Shown in pieces: positions 12,171 through 24,269 of a DNA stretch of 64,000 nucleotides. How positions within the stretch are numbered: position 1 is the first letter of the stretch; the number at the start of each line of letters is the position of its first letter. Below the pieces are notes generated by a model, which ran no database searches, had not been told where the DNA came from, and saw nothing but the letters and a program-made list of their open reading frames with translations. The position numbers and the translations under genes are program-made. The DNA comes from Calliopum simillimum (lineage: Eukaryota; Arthropoda; Insecta; Diptera; Lauxaniidae), in assembly GCA_951812925.1 (NCBI GenBank), contig OX638372.1:91285058-91349057 (forward strand). The letters are read 5' to 3'.

Positions 12171-14288
12171 AGCTTTGTTCGCGTTCAAAAAATTGTTAAC
12201 AATTGTTAACAAGAAAATTTCAGAGATTAAGTAGAATTTACTCTCAAAAAAACAAAAAACTACAAAAGTACGAAAACGAAAAATTGTTAAAAATTGTTAG
12301 AAATTAAGGAGCTAACTGCCTTTGGAATACTCGTATATTCAGTATAATTTTTTTTTTTTCTTTTTTCTATCTATGATAACAACAGAGTCATATCTGTGGC
12401 TGGAAGGAAAAACTGCTTAACCCAATTTTTAATTGGAAAACAAAGCAGTTTAAATTTTGTTTTATATATATAGAATTAATGCTGCTTTTTTTTCGAATAT
12501 CGACTTAGCTCTTTTTCCTTATTGCCACTCATATAATCAAACGAAATGTTCAAAAGGTTAATTATTAGGCCTGTTACGGAATCCGATCGATTTCATTTCG
12601 AAAGTTTTTTGATGAAAACGATGAAATAGTATTTAGATCCGTTTGGTTCGAAATCTTATAAATAACAACTATACTTATTAACCAAAAAGTAACCAACTAA
12701 GAGAACACACAAATCCATATTCATCATAGAGCATGTAATTTAGTGATGATCGAAATTTATCTTGAGTCTTTGTCTTAGTCTTGATAATTTTTCGAGACCA
12801 AGACGCTGATATGATTTCAAGACCAAGATCAAGACTGCTTTTCAGTCTTGGTAATTTATAGTTAATAGTTGTGTCGAAATTTGTCATCTTAAAAAATCAA
12901 CTGTTTTGTAAAAATAAGGTTCGGAAATTTTCATTACTCAACAATCTTTAGAAATTTTTTCAAGACCAAGATCGAGACGAAAACCAAGACTCAATATCAA
13001 AACCAAGACCAAGACCTCAATGTCCAAGACCAAAACCAAGACTGCTATGGTCTTGGTCTTGGTTTGCTCATCACGAATGTAACTATCCACAAAAGGGATC
13101 TTGGCACTTTTTATCGTGTGACTAACCGTTTTCATCAAAAAAAGTTTCAAAGCGAATAGTAATTGAAATCGCAGGAATTCCAGAACAGGTCTGTATCTTA
13201 AGGATCTTTTGAACGAGAGGGCTATAAACTGGAATAAAAGTGAATCGTCAGTAAAATTTTGCACAGAAGCCATTTTATATCAAAAAAACTTAATATCAAA
13301 CAAACCCAGATTAGTTTTTTAAGTGCCTCTCATTTAATTATATGATCATGCACCTCCAGAAGCCTCTGATATAAGTTTGTGCAAACTTCAAAGCAGTTTC
13401 GAAAAAATGTGCGCTTACGTAAAAGATGGAAGCTGACCAAGCAACATAATCTCTATAAAATAATACTGAATTGGTAAAAGGACCACCGCATTTTTTGTGT
13501 ATTGTTATTTTTGTGTCAGTAGTTTTAGATCTGATACAATAGTACCGATTACTAAATCCGTTCAACCTCATCGCCAAATATAAATGCATAGCAAAAAGCA
13601 CAAACTCTTAATCAAAGTCTTTAACAAGATATTACTGGGAAACCATGGTAAATCCTTCCGAAAAAGTTTATTACTGTAACAAGTGCATAATTAAAGAATT
13701 TAAGCTTTCAAGTTGGGTCTAAATTATTTCTAAACACCACCAGTTTGTTAATTTCGTTATTTTTCCCATTGGTTTTATATTAAAATAAAAAAAATATATG
13801 ATATAACAAATAAATCCGTATTGCAAAAATAGCATTTATTTTATAATTTCCTATACTATTCCCCTTAAGACACAAAATTGCTGCCGGCCCAGAATTCTTC
13901 TTTTATTAAAACCTATTTTTTCAGCGAACCTATAGGTCAATTCGAGCAAAATGCATAACATTTGGAAGATAATTTGATTGGCTAGATATTGCTGTACTAA
14001 AGTTCCAAAACCATTCATTAGAATTTAAAATATTTCAAGTCTTCCAATTTTTCGGCAGATTTTTGAAATATTTTTGAAATTCAATTTATTTTAATTTAAT
14101 TTATTTGACACTTGGAACAATTTTTGCCTCATGAAATTTTGTTGTTAAAATTTGTTAAAAATTGTTCGGAGGGGAAATGGGAAGCCATATTTTTTTCGCT
14201 CTCATTTCAAAATTTTTTGTGTACAAAAACGCTTTTAAGGCAAAAATTGTTAACAATAGTTGACAATTTTTTGAACGCGAACAAAGCT
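12171..14288. mobile_element. 2.1-kb DNA transposon with ~38-bp TIRs, no transposase
   Basis: The left end AGCTTTGTTCGCGTTCAAAA continues as AATTGTTAACAATTGTTAAC, and the right end 14249-14288 is its near-perfect reverse complement. Subterminal TTGTTAAAAATTGTT motifs occur on both sides. No transposase ORF was seen, so it is non-autonomous or decayed. It carries the small element at 12741-13076. Confidence 0.65.
12741..13076. mobile_element. MITE-like element with CAAGAC-rich subterminal repeats
   Basis: The ends TAGTGATGATC and GCTCATCACGA form short imperfect TIRs. Inside, the hexamer-like motif CAAGAC (reverse GTCTTG) is repeated many times and can fold back. About 336 bp, non-coding; the ORFs on the minus strand here are repetitive low-complexity frames. 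Confidence 0.6.
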
Positions 14289-14439
14289 ATTAATTGAACG
14301 TAACTAATAATACTGAAAAAAAATGACATATAAAATGATCAACATTTATATTTTACAACGAAAAGTCATTATAAACAAATTTTCTTTCTAAAATTTTTTT
14401 TTTTTTTTTTTAATTAAAATAAACTTTCAAAATAATATT

Positions 14440-17400
14440 TTAAATAACAATGTTATTCTGTTTAAAAAATTTATATACAATATTATACAAATTAATATTA
14501 TCAGTCTTCATCAGGCAGTTCATGTGAGGCGAGAGTGAATCGTCACCGCGCATTGCATTAAGTAATTCCGTTCTGTGCGTCGTATTTATGTTAGGACAAT
14601 GAAACAACAGGTGTTGTGTAGTTTCAATAGCGCCACACGAACACGCACTACTATCAATTATATTAATTTTACTGAGATGATCTTTACACCTTGTGTGGTT
14701 AAATTTAAGCCTATTAATTAAAGTGAAAAGATGCCGGTCTATTAACACAAGGAGCAATCGCGTGGAGATGCCTTCCGAATTCTGAGGCGTCCCAACGAGA
14801 CTGCCAAGCATGCATTTCAGATACCCTATCAATTGCTCTAACGCCCCTAAAGCTGACTGGAAGCCGTGAAACATCATGAAACCGATCATGATCTGAAGCA
14901 ACACTATCCACATATTCATTTCCTTCTATACCCATATGACTGGGTATCCAAAGAAAATAACCTGTACACCTTTACATCTGAGGTCATATAAAAGGTGATT
15001 AATTTGAAAAATACAAGAATGAGTGTTGTTCCCGTAAAGCCCAGAAACCGCCATCAAAACACTCTTGCTGTCTGACACGATTAGAAATTTGGTGGTATCA
15101 TCCTGAACTTCAATCAGTTTTAATGCCTCAAAAATAGCTTTTGCTTCCGCCGTAAAAATGGATGAAATCGGATTTAAAGAGAAATGCGCTTCAACATTTA
15201 TATCAGGCATCCAAATCCCACTACCAACACACTGGAAATTTTTTGAGCCGTCAGTAAAAATTCTTTTAAAATTTATTCACTTGAACTGTAGTGTTAGCCT
15301 TTATAACAGGCAAAAAGCTAACAACTGGCCTACTGAATAGAGCTTCATACGGCGTATTGAAAATTGGATGTCGATCAAAAGTACTAAAGACGATGTTCTG
15401 GGTTTTATCCAAAATTTTTTTAAAGAAAATAGGAATATTTGCAAAGTTTAAAATTTGAAAAATAAAAGGCCTGGCAGGGTGACCATTCCTTGAGATAACC
15501 TTGTTAACAACTCCATCAGATAAAAAAGATAGACGCTCTGGAAGAGGCATAACGTTAGCCACTTGCTCCAAACTAAGACATCATAGCGCCAAGAGATATA
15601 CGAAGCACTTTCCACTGAGCACGTTGCATTTTAATGAAATCTTTCTTAGGACAGTCAAGTAAAAGAGGCGCCATATATTCTCATTTTGGTCTAATCAAAC
15701 CTAAATACAAACGAATTAAGCAATGCGAGTCAGAACCCCAAGACACACCACACAACGAGCGAATAACATTAGTGCACCTAAAACAGCTTTTAATCACACG
15801 ATCTACATGAAATCTGTGAGATAAATTCTTATGCAACGTGAAGCCAAGAAAATTAAAGGTCTCTACAAAATCAATGTTTTCGGCCCCAATTCGCAGAGGT
15901 GTAATTATAGGGATATTTCCTCTTTTTGGAAAAAACCAAAGCTTTAGTCTTGCTGGAAGAAAGCTCAAACTGCAATTGCTGAAGTTTGTTATTAAAGACA
16001 AAACTGCCTGAACCTTTTCTCGCGCCTGACAAGTGTCAGCGTGAGAACTGAAAACAACAATATCATCCGCATACCCCAAAGCATGAACATCATCTGGTAT
16101 CCCTTCAAAAATCTCATCAATGTAAATGTTAAAACAAATGGGACTCAAAACACAACCCTGTGGTACTCCCGTGAAAGAATGACGATTAACAAAACCATCA
16201 TCACTTTGAATATACAGGTCCTTGAATTGAAATAAACAGTAAATAAAGTCACAAAATTTATTCGGTATTCCTAAAAGTTGTAATCTGGCCCATAGCAAAC
16301 GGATATTAACATTATCAAAGGCTCCTTTTTATCTAAAAAGACAGCAACAACATTTTCCTTTTTAAGAAAGGATAAATGAACAGCCGACCAGATCGCTAAG
16401 ATATTGTCAGTTGTAGATCTCCATCTCCTAAAACCAGATTGAGAGTTATTCATTTTGGAATTAGATTCAAGGTACCATTCAAGACGAGTGCAAAGAATGC
16501 GCTCAAAAATCTTTCTTGTAGTAGCCGCCAGGGCTATGGACCGATATGATGAAGCAGAAGTAGATGGACCATTTTTCTTGCGTAGAGGCATAACCTTATA
16601 CTGATACCAATAAAAAGGAATTTTACCACTGATAAGCACATCATTAAAAAACTCAAGAAGTTTAAATTTGTGCTCAGAGTTAAACAACTTCAGATGTTGG
16701 TTCCGCAGACCATCGATGGCAGGGGCAGTATTCTTGGAATTACTTATAGCTTTATCAAGCTCAGCATAAGCAATAGGTAAGAGAAGAAGATGATCATTAA
16801 GACCAGAGCCAGGCGAAAAATAACAAAAGGGACCCAAAGGACCAGCCAAAGGATCAGAAAAATCAGAAAGACACTCACTAAAGCCAGACAAACAGCTATT
16901 ATAATTTCCCTTAAAGCATTTGACTGCTTTCCACAACTCGGAAATAGACATATTGCCATTAATAGTTTCACAAAAGCGCTTCCAACCACTTCTTTTCTCA
17001 GTTCTAATAATATACTTATAATCTCTTTTAGTTTTCTTAAGCTCCTCGTAATTACTCCTTGAAGGATTACGTTTTAGCCTGGTGTGTGCTAGCCTGAGAA
17101 CCGCACTAGCTTTGCTGCATGCAGCATTCCACCAAGGGCTCGGACACTTCATCCTATTGGAAACTTTAACCTTAAAGGTATCTTGAAAAATTTGTGCAAA
17201 CGTGTCAAAATTACTATCCGATAAAAAACTGTGAAACAGCGGAGAATTGAAAACATCACCCAATTTTTTATTAAGAAAACTTTTGTCTAGATTTTTCGGA
17301 ACAGCGAATTTTGTGAAACATTTAGCTGTAGGAGCGTAATTAAGAACAATTTCTATAATACAATGTGTACTACTAAGGGTTTCATTGGTAGCCCTCCAAG

Positions 17401-18127
17401 CGGAGTTTAAACCAACGTTACCAGTACAAATCGTTAAATCAAGACAAGAGATGGATTGACCAAAATGCGTTGGATCACCGTTATTCAAAAGCATAAAATT
17501 ATTATCCTCAATAAAATCAAGAATCCTTCTGCCCCTGGAATCGACGGTTCTACTGCCCCTACACGTGTTGTGAGCATTAAAGTCACCACATATCAAGAGC
17601 GAATTAAATGAAATATTATTGATGATGCTATTCAGATGAGAAACAGACAAGTTACCATTAGGTGGAATATAAACCGACAAAATTGTAAGGATACCTCTAT
17701 CAGTATATACCTCGCATCCACAAATCTCAATGGATTCGACAGGAGACCTTACACTTATAGGGTTTACTTTTAGAGACTTCTCATATATAATCGCAACTCC
17801 GCCACCACGATTAGCAGAGAAGCCACGATCGGATCTAATAACATTGTAATTCTTAAATAATAAAGTGTCAGTAGGAAGCAAAAAGGTCTCAGACAAACAA
17901 CCCAGACCAATTTTGTTATCAAAAAGAAAATGCTCAAGTTGAGGCTTTTTATTTTCATTGGGAACATTAAAATTTTTTAGAATTGAATCAAAAACTGGTC
18001 TAGAGTTGTCCAACTGGGAATGCCCCAAAGTGCTGTAATTGGCAAAAAGCCGTGAAATGATATTTTCAAAAAAAGGTTTAATTATTTTTATATTTTTGTC
18101 AGATAAATCTTTTATTTGACTACTCAC
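14440..18127 (-). pseudogene. LINE ORF2: AP endonuclease-reverse transcriptase-RNase H, frameshifted
   Basis: ORF2 would nick the target and copy the RNA. The first open segment (16271-18127) has the endonuclease motifs CLSETFL, GDFNAHN and CLDLTICTG, but the expected Ser-Asp-His reads STH. The RT fingers follow (SYRSIAL, SQSGFRRWRSTTDNI), then the frame breaks right after FLD near 16320. Segment 15681-16298 carries GVPQGCVLSP and the catalytic YADD. Segments 15266-15571 and 14926-15210 carry the linker and RNase H (FTDGSK is split between frames; FTAEAKAIFEAL and SDSKSVL are intact). Another frameshift near 14940 precedes GNEYVDSVA, and the tail CSCG-ETTQHLLFHCP closes the protein. The codon at 18127 is GTG, with no in-frame ATG nearby, so initiation may be by reinitiation or the start is lost. 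With several frameshifts it is inactive. Confidence 0.85.
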
Positions 18128-18136
18128 TACTGACTC

Positions 18137-19168
18137 TTAATCAGAAATAGCTACAGTGTCCTCCTTTACACCCAGATCTGAAACTGTAGAAACAGCCTCG
18201 TCGACCCGTGCCCTTTTTTTTGGTACTTCAGATGTTTTAGATAAAGCAACCGAAGTTTTCGTTGTTTTACGCAACCTATTAGAAATACCTGGAAAATCAT
18301 CTGAATTGTATGTAAATGGAGTCGGCACAGAATTGTTCTGAACCACTAACATTGAATTAGGACTAGCATATGTTGAGGTTGAAAAAAAAAGAGGTTGTGG
18401 CTTCAATCTCTTTGCCTTTTCCACCTTTACATTAAAAATTTTTTTATAAGCCGAACATAACCTTGAGTTTGCCTCATGAGCCTCACCACAATTAACACAC
18501 TCCTCGTGCACCTGACCACACTTACAACACAAAGGTTGCGTATGATTGCAAGTACGTTCTGAATGGTTATTACGCCAGCACTTCCTGCATTGCAAAACAT
18601 TTTCCCTGTAAGGATTAACAGGATAGTTAACCCCTTCCAAGGAAATGTGTGAGGGTAAAACCCCTCCAGCAAAACAGACAATGACTGAGTCAGAAGCCAC
18701 CCACGAACCCCAAGTATCCTTCCTATTAATGCGCCTAACCTCGGCAACCTCACAATAAGTTGGAAGAGGCCCGAATTGCATCATATTTTTTCCCTTGCCC
18801 TGAGTAAAAACTTCACTTTCGGAATATGACGAAGGAATAGGCACGACCCCCTTCACTTCACATAATTCCGAAGGAATGAACGTATTGTAATTCCCTAAAA
18901 GAAATGCATCCTTGGCAATCTCGTTGGCCACGGAATGAAAAGTCACAACAACCCTAACTTTCTTTCTAGAAATAAAAAAAATTTCAATATTCTTATACTT
19001 TTCATATAAATACTTGCTAATGTTCGAGACATTTAGCGCGTTATTAGTTTTAGAAACTATTAAGACCTCAAAATTTCTTGATATTTTTTCGTCCGCGGAA
19101 AAGCGTGGTCTAGGCACCTTCACATTGATTCCTTCCTTAACAATAACGTGGTCTTCAGGCCACACCAT
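18137..19168 (-). CDS. LINE ORF1, gag-like nucleic-acid-binding protein
   Basis: ORF1 proteins of I/Jockey-type LINEs bind the element RNA and form the ribonucleoprotein used for target-primed reverse transcription. About 343 aa if started at the ATG at 19166-19168 (MVWPEDHV); the open frame extends 27 codons further upstream but begins with TTG. Three Cys/His clusters lie in a row in the middle: CRKCWRNNHSERTC (canonical CCHC spacing), a second compressed one (CCKCGQVHEEC), then CVNCGEAHEANSRLC, a form typical of this gag type. The C-terminal tail is rich in Ser, Thr and Lys with a basic KKRAR stretch. The frame is intact. It ends 9 bases before the ORF2 frame. Confidence 0.85.
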   Translation of the reverse strand: MVWPEDHVIVKEGINVKVPRPRFSADEKISRNFEVLIVSKTNNALNVSNISKYLYEKYKNIEIFFISRKKVRVVVTFHSVANEIAKDAFLLGNYNTFIPSELCEVKGVVPIPSSYSESEVFTQGKGKNMMQFGPLPTYCEVAEVRRINRKDTWGSWVASDSVIVCFAGGVLPSHISLEGVNYPVNPYRENVLQCRKCWRNNHSERTCNHTQPLCCKCGQVHEECVNCGEAHEANSRLCSAYKKIFNVKVEKAKRLKPQPLFFSTSTYASPNSMLVVQNNSVPTPFTYNSDDFPGISNRLRKTTKTSVALSKTSEVPKKRARVDEAVSTVSDLGVKEDTVAISD

Positions 19169-19260
19169 TTTGTAAGAAAGAAAGCAATAAGCCTGCCCGC
19201 CAAAAAACTTTAAAATTGTAAAAAAAAAAACGCAATGAAAAAAGCGCAAAAAATATTTTA

Positions 19261-19878
19261 TATTAACACTTAACCAAAATGGCTACCACACAATGAGAAA
19301 ATGCAAAGAAAAATTCAATTTAATATTACCTTGCAGAAACGTGTAAATTGATATAATGCAGCCCCGTGCAATGCGCAGCGACAAATTATCCACAAATTGA
19401 ATGTAGCGTCCAACAGAAAATTTATTAAAAATTTCTTAATTTAGAAATTTAAGTCACAGTTAAAAATGTATCCTTTCCTGTGAATTTCACAAAAAAAATT
19501 AACACAATGGGTGTGTGCCAAATCGAAACTTTTACCTTAAGCAAATAGGGGTGAAAAAAAATTTCCCTCTGGTGACTAAAATTTGTAATTTTTCCTGTGC
19601 CAAATGGATTACAATTTCTGACAGATTCAATTTTTGGCATTTCAGCAAATGGTACTTTTTTTACATTTGTTTTATACAATTTTTACCAATTACAGAGGCA
19701 AGATAGTTGTCAAACAATCTTTTTCTCCATTGCAGCATATGAAAGGGAGCACACGAGCGATTTGCTATCACCAGTGTGATTGCTATACAAAAAAATTTAG
19801 ACAAGATAGTTGCGCAACTATTTTGTCTATTGTGTGTCCAAGCTCTAGCTCCAGTTTTGCAAAAATTTTAAATTATTA
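19261..19878. other. Gene-free flank between the LINE and the next transposon
   Basis: Probably includes the LINE 5' UTR. The motif AGACAAGATAGTTG near 19799 pairs with CAACTATTTTGTCT, an imperfect palindrome, and a related CAAGATAGTTG occurs at about 19703. No credible gene: the four overlapping ORFs here have no domain. Confidence 0.5.
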
Positions 19879-21708
19879 GGGCTATTCTGGCGTCAGTATT
19901 AGAGCTGCCAAACAGCTCACCACAGTCTTTACTGCTACGAAAGTAGTAACGAAGATGTTTTGGTATTCTGGTAGCATTTAGAAAGCTCTTTTCCGTCTTT
20001 ACGAATACGACTTTTAATACCTGCTACGTAGGAGGTCTTAGAGCGTTCTTAAAGCTTGCTGTCGGGTTTTTATTATGTGAAAAGTGAAGAATTGAGAAAA
20101 ATTTTATTTTATAGCTAGTTTATAATTTTTTATCATAAAACAGCTGGGCTTAATGTTAGATTATCGACAGTTAATATTTTTTTTTAAACCTAATTTGGCA
20201 TATTACGCTTCGAATTTTAAGAAAGAATAAGTAATCGAAAATGTCTGATCAGATCTACTTTCGGAAATATAGCCATCGAAAGATCGGGATATAGCTTTAA
20301 TAAAAACCGGTATAAGTTCGGAACCCCTGTCTGGATTTTAATAATATTGGTGTCATATTAAAGGTATTTTAACTAACTACAAAACTGTTGTACAAAAATT
20401 TTAAATCCTAGTCAATATTTTCGAGATATGGCGTATTTTCAAACATTTTGACCAGTTTTTTATTTTTAATGTCCGATTAACCTTTAGCTTTTGTAACAAA
20501 TTATGAAATCCTAATAAATTTCATTCGATTTGGTATGCAATTTATGCCTCATTTCTTTCATTAGCACATTTTTTATAGGAAAACAAAAAAGTAAGCCAAA
20601 GAAATTTTCTTGAACAACAACGGAAATTTGGAATTTTGCTAGCAAACAAGGTGATGGATATACTATATTATAGACCGTGAAGCCGGTATTGGATTTTTAG
20701 GAGTTTTAAATCCTGAGCTGCGGCCGAAGCCGCCCACTTACCCCTACTCTTATGCCAAATTACTGTGGGAAAAAAAATCGGTCCAAATTTCAGAAAAGTC
20801 GTAATATCTCAAAAACTACGAGCCAGATTTAGAAAATTTTGTGTTCAGTATTGTAGCTTATTAAATTACCTTTCATATGCCGTTTTTGTTAATATGACAT
20901 TTTTGGAAAAATAGTGCATTAAAAACAAAAAAAATGGTAAAAATTTTCGAAATTTCGCCATATCTCCAAAACCATGACTCGTTTTTATAGCCAGTTAAAA
21001 TACCTTTCATATGACACCAATATTATTAAAATCCATTAAGGGATTCTGAACTTTTACCAGTTTTCATAAAAGCTATATCCCGATCTTCCGATGGCTATAT
21101 CTCCGAAAGAAGATTTGACCAGAACTTTCTGTTGCTGTTGTTGTTATTTATTTTGAGAGCCCTATTTGGGCAAAAAAAAATATAAAAAAAACAACAACAG
21201 TTTTTAAAGTAAAATTGTGGCCTAAGATTTGGCAGTTGTTAAATTTTTGTTTGTGTGAGTGATAATGATAAAGGGAAAAACAAAATTATAACTATTTTGG
21301 TTTAATATTTGTTTTAATAGTTAAAAAAGAAAAGAAAAGTTTGTGTAAAAACATGTAGCAACATGCGGTGCGCAAGAACTTATTTTGCATGTCAAAATAA
21401 AAAAATGGAACCCGGCATCTTGCCTTGCTATCTGTCAAAAGTCTAGAATCAAAACAAAGAATTTTGACATTTTCATAGTTTAAGAAGAAGCAGCATTTGT
21501 TATCGCTGCAACCAGAGCAATTCAACCATGTCATTTTGCACAGTTTGACAAGTTCACCACGAAAGCTTTTGTGTGGTGAATTTATGAGCTTTTTCTAAAA
21601 GATTTCTGCGCCAGAATAACGAATGTCTTCGGGAGTCTTAAAAAATCGTAGAAAGTCATTCTGACATGTATTCCGAAAGACTTTCTGCTGTCTTAGCCAG
21701 AATAGCCC
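19879..21708. mobile_element. TA-flanked DNA transposon with 13-bp perfect TIRs (GGGCTATTCTGGC)
   Basis: The ends are GGGCTATTCTGGC (19879-19891) and GCCAGAATAGCCC (21696-21708), each bordered outside by TA, which fits a TA target duplication. The outer parts repeat the theme TCTTAGA/TCTAAGA and CTTTC-rich words. No transposase is visible. A foldback element sits in its middle (20245-21125). A CAA/TTG-rich palindrome near 21132-21200 (TGTTGTTGTTATT versus AACAACAACAG) is another internal repeat. Confidence 0.75.
20245..21125. repeat. Foldback element nested in the TA-flanked transposon
   Basis: The arms at about 20245-20480 and 20925-21125 are inverted copies. Shared words are ATAGCCATCG, AGATCGGGATATAGCTTT, TTTTAATAATATTGGTGTCAT and AAGGTATTTTAACT. 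A similar GATATGGCG-type word pair lies further in. No ORF. Confidence 0.75.
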
Positions 21709-21762
21709 TATATAGTGTCAAAGCGCTTTGTTTAATCATCACGGTAGGCAGGAAGCAAAATC

Positions 21763-21848
21763 TAATCCGACTAAAATGGACCGGAAATCTTTCAATGCAG
21801 ATTGTTTTCTTATAATGTAAAGATTTCCGGTCCATTTTAGTCGGATTA
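21763..21848. repeat. Perfect 30-bp inverted repeat with 26-bp loop
   Basis: The arms 21763-21792 (TAATCCGACTAAAATGG...) and 21819-21848 are exact reverse complements over 30 bp. A transcript on either strand would form a perfect 30-bp hairpin. It may be a tiny MITE or a hairpin-RNA source; there is no further evidence for either. Confidence 0.85.
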
Positions 21849-21925
21849 TTATTACAGAAATCGGTCAGTTGGTCATTAAAGAAGAAAAAACCGCGGAGTG
21901 CTATTAAATTAGATGGTGGAAATCG

Positions 21926-23121
21926 GTGGGGGGAAATGCACCCTTTACAGATTTTTCAAAATATCTAGAGAACGAAGCAAAACTTATGTTTTTTTTAGAA
22001 AATATTTTGTAGAGAATTAAATTTGCCATCGAAAAATGTTATTCAAAAAATTTAAAAAAAAAATTTCTTATACTAAAGAATTTGAAACAAAAGAGAAAAA
22101 AAAGCAGAAAAACGAATTCCTCCGGCCTGTTCCGTAATCCGTGTGATTTCAAATACTTCTAATTTCGAAGACTTGTTGATTACTTTATATTTTCGATGTG
22201 GATGTGAATCCTATTCAACGACTATTCAAGACATTTAACTTTTCACAGTAGAAACATAAACTTTTTCGCTGTCAGTTTAAAAATACACACAAGTAAACAA
22301 GATTTATGAATCAAAGTGCTTTTTATTAAATTTATTAACTTTAATTGAGTTTTACGTTAATAACGGCTGCTGCAATGCACTTGAAATTATAATATTTCTA
22401 TATTTATTTTTCGTTGCAGTGTTTTACAAATAAAACTAACCCTGAAGAAACGGGGAAATACCCACGAAACATTGGTGAAATAAAATAAAATAAATGTTTT
22501 AATTTATTCAAACTAGCTTGACCATTTAGCCCGAAATTTTTCATTAATATTAAAAAATATATTGGTCGATATACACATATTCGAAATTATAATTGCTCGC
22601 AATTTTGCGAGATGCACAATTATGGGGTTTCCTCTGATTTGAGGGAATTTCATGTTCCGTGCATTTTATTGGGTTAATTGGATGTTCTCTTACAATTTAA
22701 AAATAAAATCAAGTGGCATCCTGTTTTCGAACTATTCTTACTAACACCATGATATATTGAAATGTCAAATAATTCACACAAACACGGATTTCGTAAATGC
22801 CAAAACGTCGACTTTTTACTTGTTATCGGAAAAAATATTTTTTTAGTTAGAGTTTTTTATTTAAGCGATATTTCATACGCAATAAAAATTTTAATTACTC
22901 GATAAAAAAGGGAAAAACAGAAAAATTCGTTCTACTGTTTTTTTTTTCTTTTTTTTCAAAATTTTTGGCATAAGAAATTTTTAAAAAATTTTTCTGAATA
23001 GGCTATTTCGATGGCAAATTTAATTTTTACAAAAAGTTTTCTACAAAAAATATCGAAGTTTTGCTTCGTTCGCTAGATATTTTGAAAAAACTGTAAATTG
23101 TGCATTTGCCCCCCTCCAAAC
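21926..23121. repeat. Foldback element, ~1.2 kb
   Basis: The arms at about 21926-22125 and 22905-23121 are inverted copies. Shared words are TCAAAATATCTAG, AACGAAGCAAAACTT, TTAAATTTGCCATCGAAA and TTTCTTAT. The centre is AT-rich. At about 22442-22470 it holds CTGAAGA, a short G/C stem and GAAAC, followed by an ATAAAATAAAATAAATG tail, resembling the 3' end of an unrelated retroelement inserted between the arms. Confidence 0.7.
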
Positions 23122-23226
23122 AAAACAAGAAAAGTCGAAAATCAGTCAAATTTTTCAAAATTTAAAATTGAATTATCTCAAAACTATAATATTGGAGTTA
23201 CCTAGTTATTGTATTGAGGTTACGAT

Positions 23227-23425
23227 ATATCGTCGGGTTAAAACTACAACTAGACATATACTTTTTTCATGTTTTCAGAAAAAAGCGTATGTTTTTTGGA
23301 ATTTGTTTTTTGTATGAAATTTTGAAGTTTTCTGCTTTTTATTCTTTATATAAAATTGTTTCTGTATACTTAACTCAAAACATCAAAAAATGTAGATGTC
23401 TAGTTGTAGTTTTGACCCGACGATA
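23227..23425. mobile_element. ~200-bp MITE with ~33-bp TIRs
   Basis: The left end ATATCGTCGGGTTAAAACTA continues CAACTAGACAT, and the right end is its reverse complement with two or three mismatches. The small ORF spanning it (23214-23453) is a chance frame. No target duplication was established. Confidence 0.75.
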
Positions 23426-23676
23426 TAAAAGCGAACGTTTGTATGCCTGTTAGTTAGTTATAGACTTCCGAACGGCTGGCACAATCACCGTGAAAATTTA
23501 TATTAACAGGTTTTCAGATGTGGCGCTAGTTTTTTCGGGTATGGCGTGTTTTTTTCACCCAGGGTCTCCTCTTGGATGTCGAAATTGGAAATGTCCCGCT
23601 CTCTATACAGCAACTCACACTGGGAGCTGATATTCCACCATAAATGTGCAACCATTATACGCTAAGATCCGTCTAT

Positions 23677-24192
23677 CGAGTTTTTAGTTAAAACCTAATT
23701 TTTACATATAAATATTTAAGAATGGGGGAATATATTTTTGCTGGTTTGCCTCTCAAAAAGAGGCCGCAAGTATTATCAAATTGCGATAACTTATGAACCG
23801 TGAGTCTCACGGGGAAAAGTGTCAAAATCTTTTTTATGAAGAGTCATATGCTCTACATGTAATTTTCATATGCCAAAAAAAATTTACCGTTTAAGAATTA
23901 TTTATGAAAAACCGATTTTTTTACGCAATAAACAATAAACGTAAAAAATTGTTTTTTAATAAATAACTCCTAAACGGTAAATTAAATTTTTTTACATATA
24001 ATGAAAATTACTTGTAGAGCATATGAATCTCCATAAAAAAGATCTGGGCTCTTTTTCTAGTGCGACTCACGGTTTATAAGTTATCGCAATTTGATAATAC
24101 TTGCAGAAACATTTTGATAGGCAACCCGCCAAAAATATGTTCCCCCATTCATAAGTATATGTAAAAACTAGATTTTAACTAAAAACTCGATC
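23677..24192. repeat. Foldback/palindromic element with ~245-bp arms
   Basis: Almost the entire 515 bp is one long inverted repeat centred near 23935. Shared words are CGAGTTTTTAGTTAAAA, TATCAAATTGCGATAACTTAT, GAGCATATGA and AACGGTAAATT-type. The arms differ by several substitutions, so this is not an assembly fold. No coding capacity. Confidence 0.8.
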
Positions 24193-24269
24193 GATACTTT
24201 TTTTACTGCCGGATCTCGTACTATTAACAGAAATGTATTAAAACTTATGAAAACATTGTAGGAGATTTG

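Larger units (their letters stand above)
14394..19260 (-). mobile_element. Non-LTR retrotransposon (I/LOA-type LINE), nearly full length, decayed
   Basis: Minus-strand order: ORF1 (gag-like, zinc knuckles), then ORF2 with AP endonuclease, reverse transcriptase, RNase H and a C-terminal Cys/His cluster, then a short 3' UTR and a poly-A tract (18 T on the plus strand, 14394-14411). RNase H plus AP endonuclease fits the I-group clades (I, LOA, R1 and relatives). The 5' end is not defined precisely; the 5' UTR probably extends somewhat beyond 19260. I could not find a target duplication. Confidence 0.85.

Noticed and set aside
13338..13601. Minus-strand 87-codon ORF
   Set aside because: Within a TIR element, no domain, and no similarity to a transposase that I can see.
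16744..17062. ORFs inside the LINE on both strands
   Set aside because: They lie in other frames over the endonuclease-RT linker, whose frame is clear.
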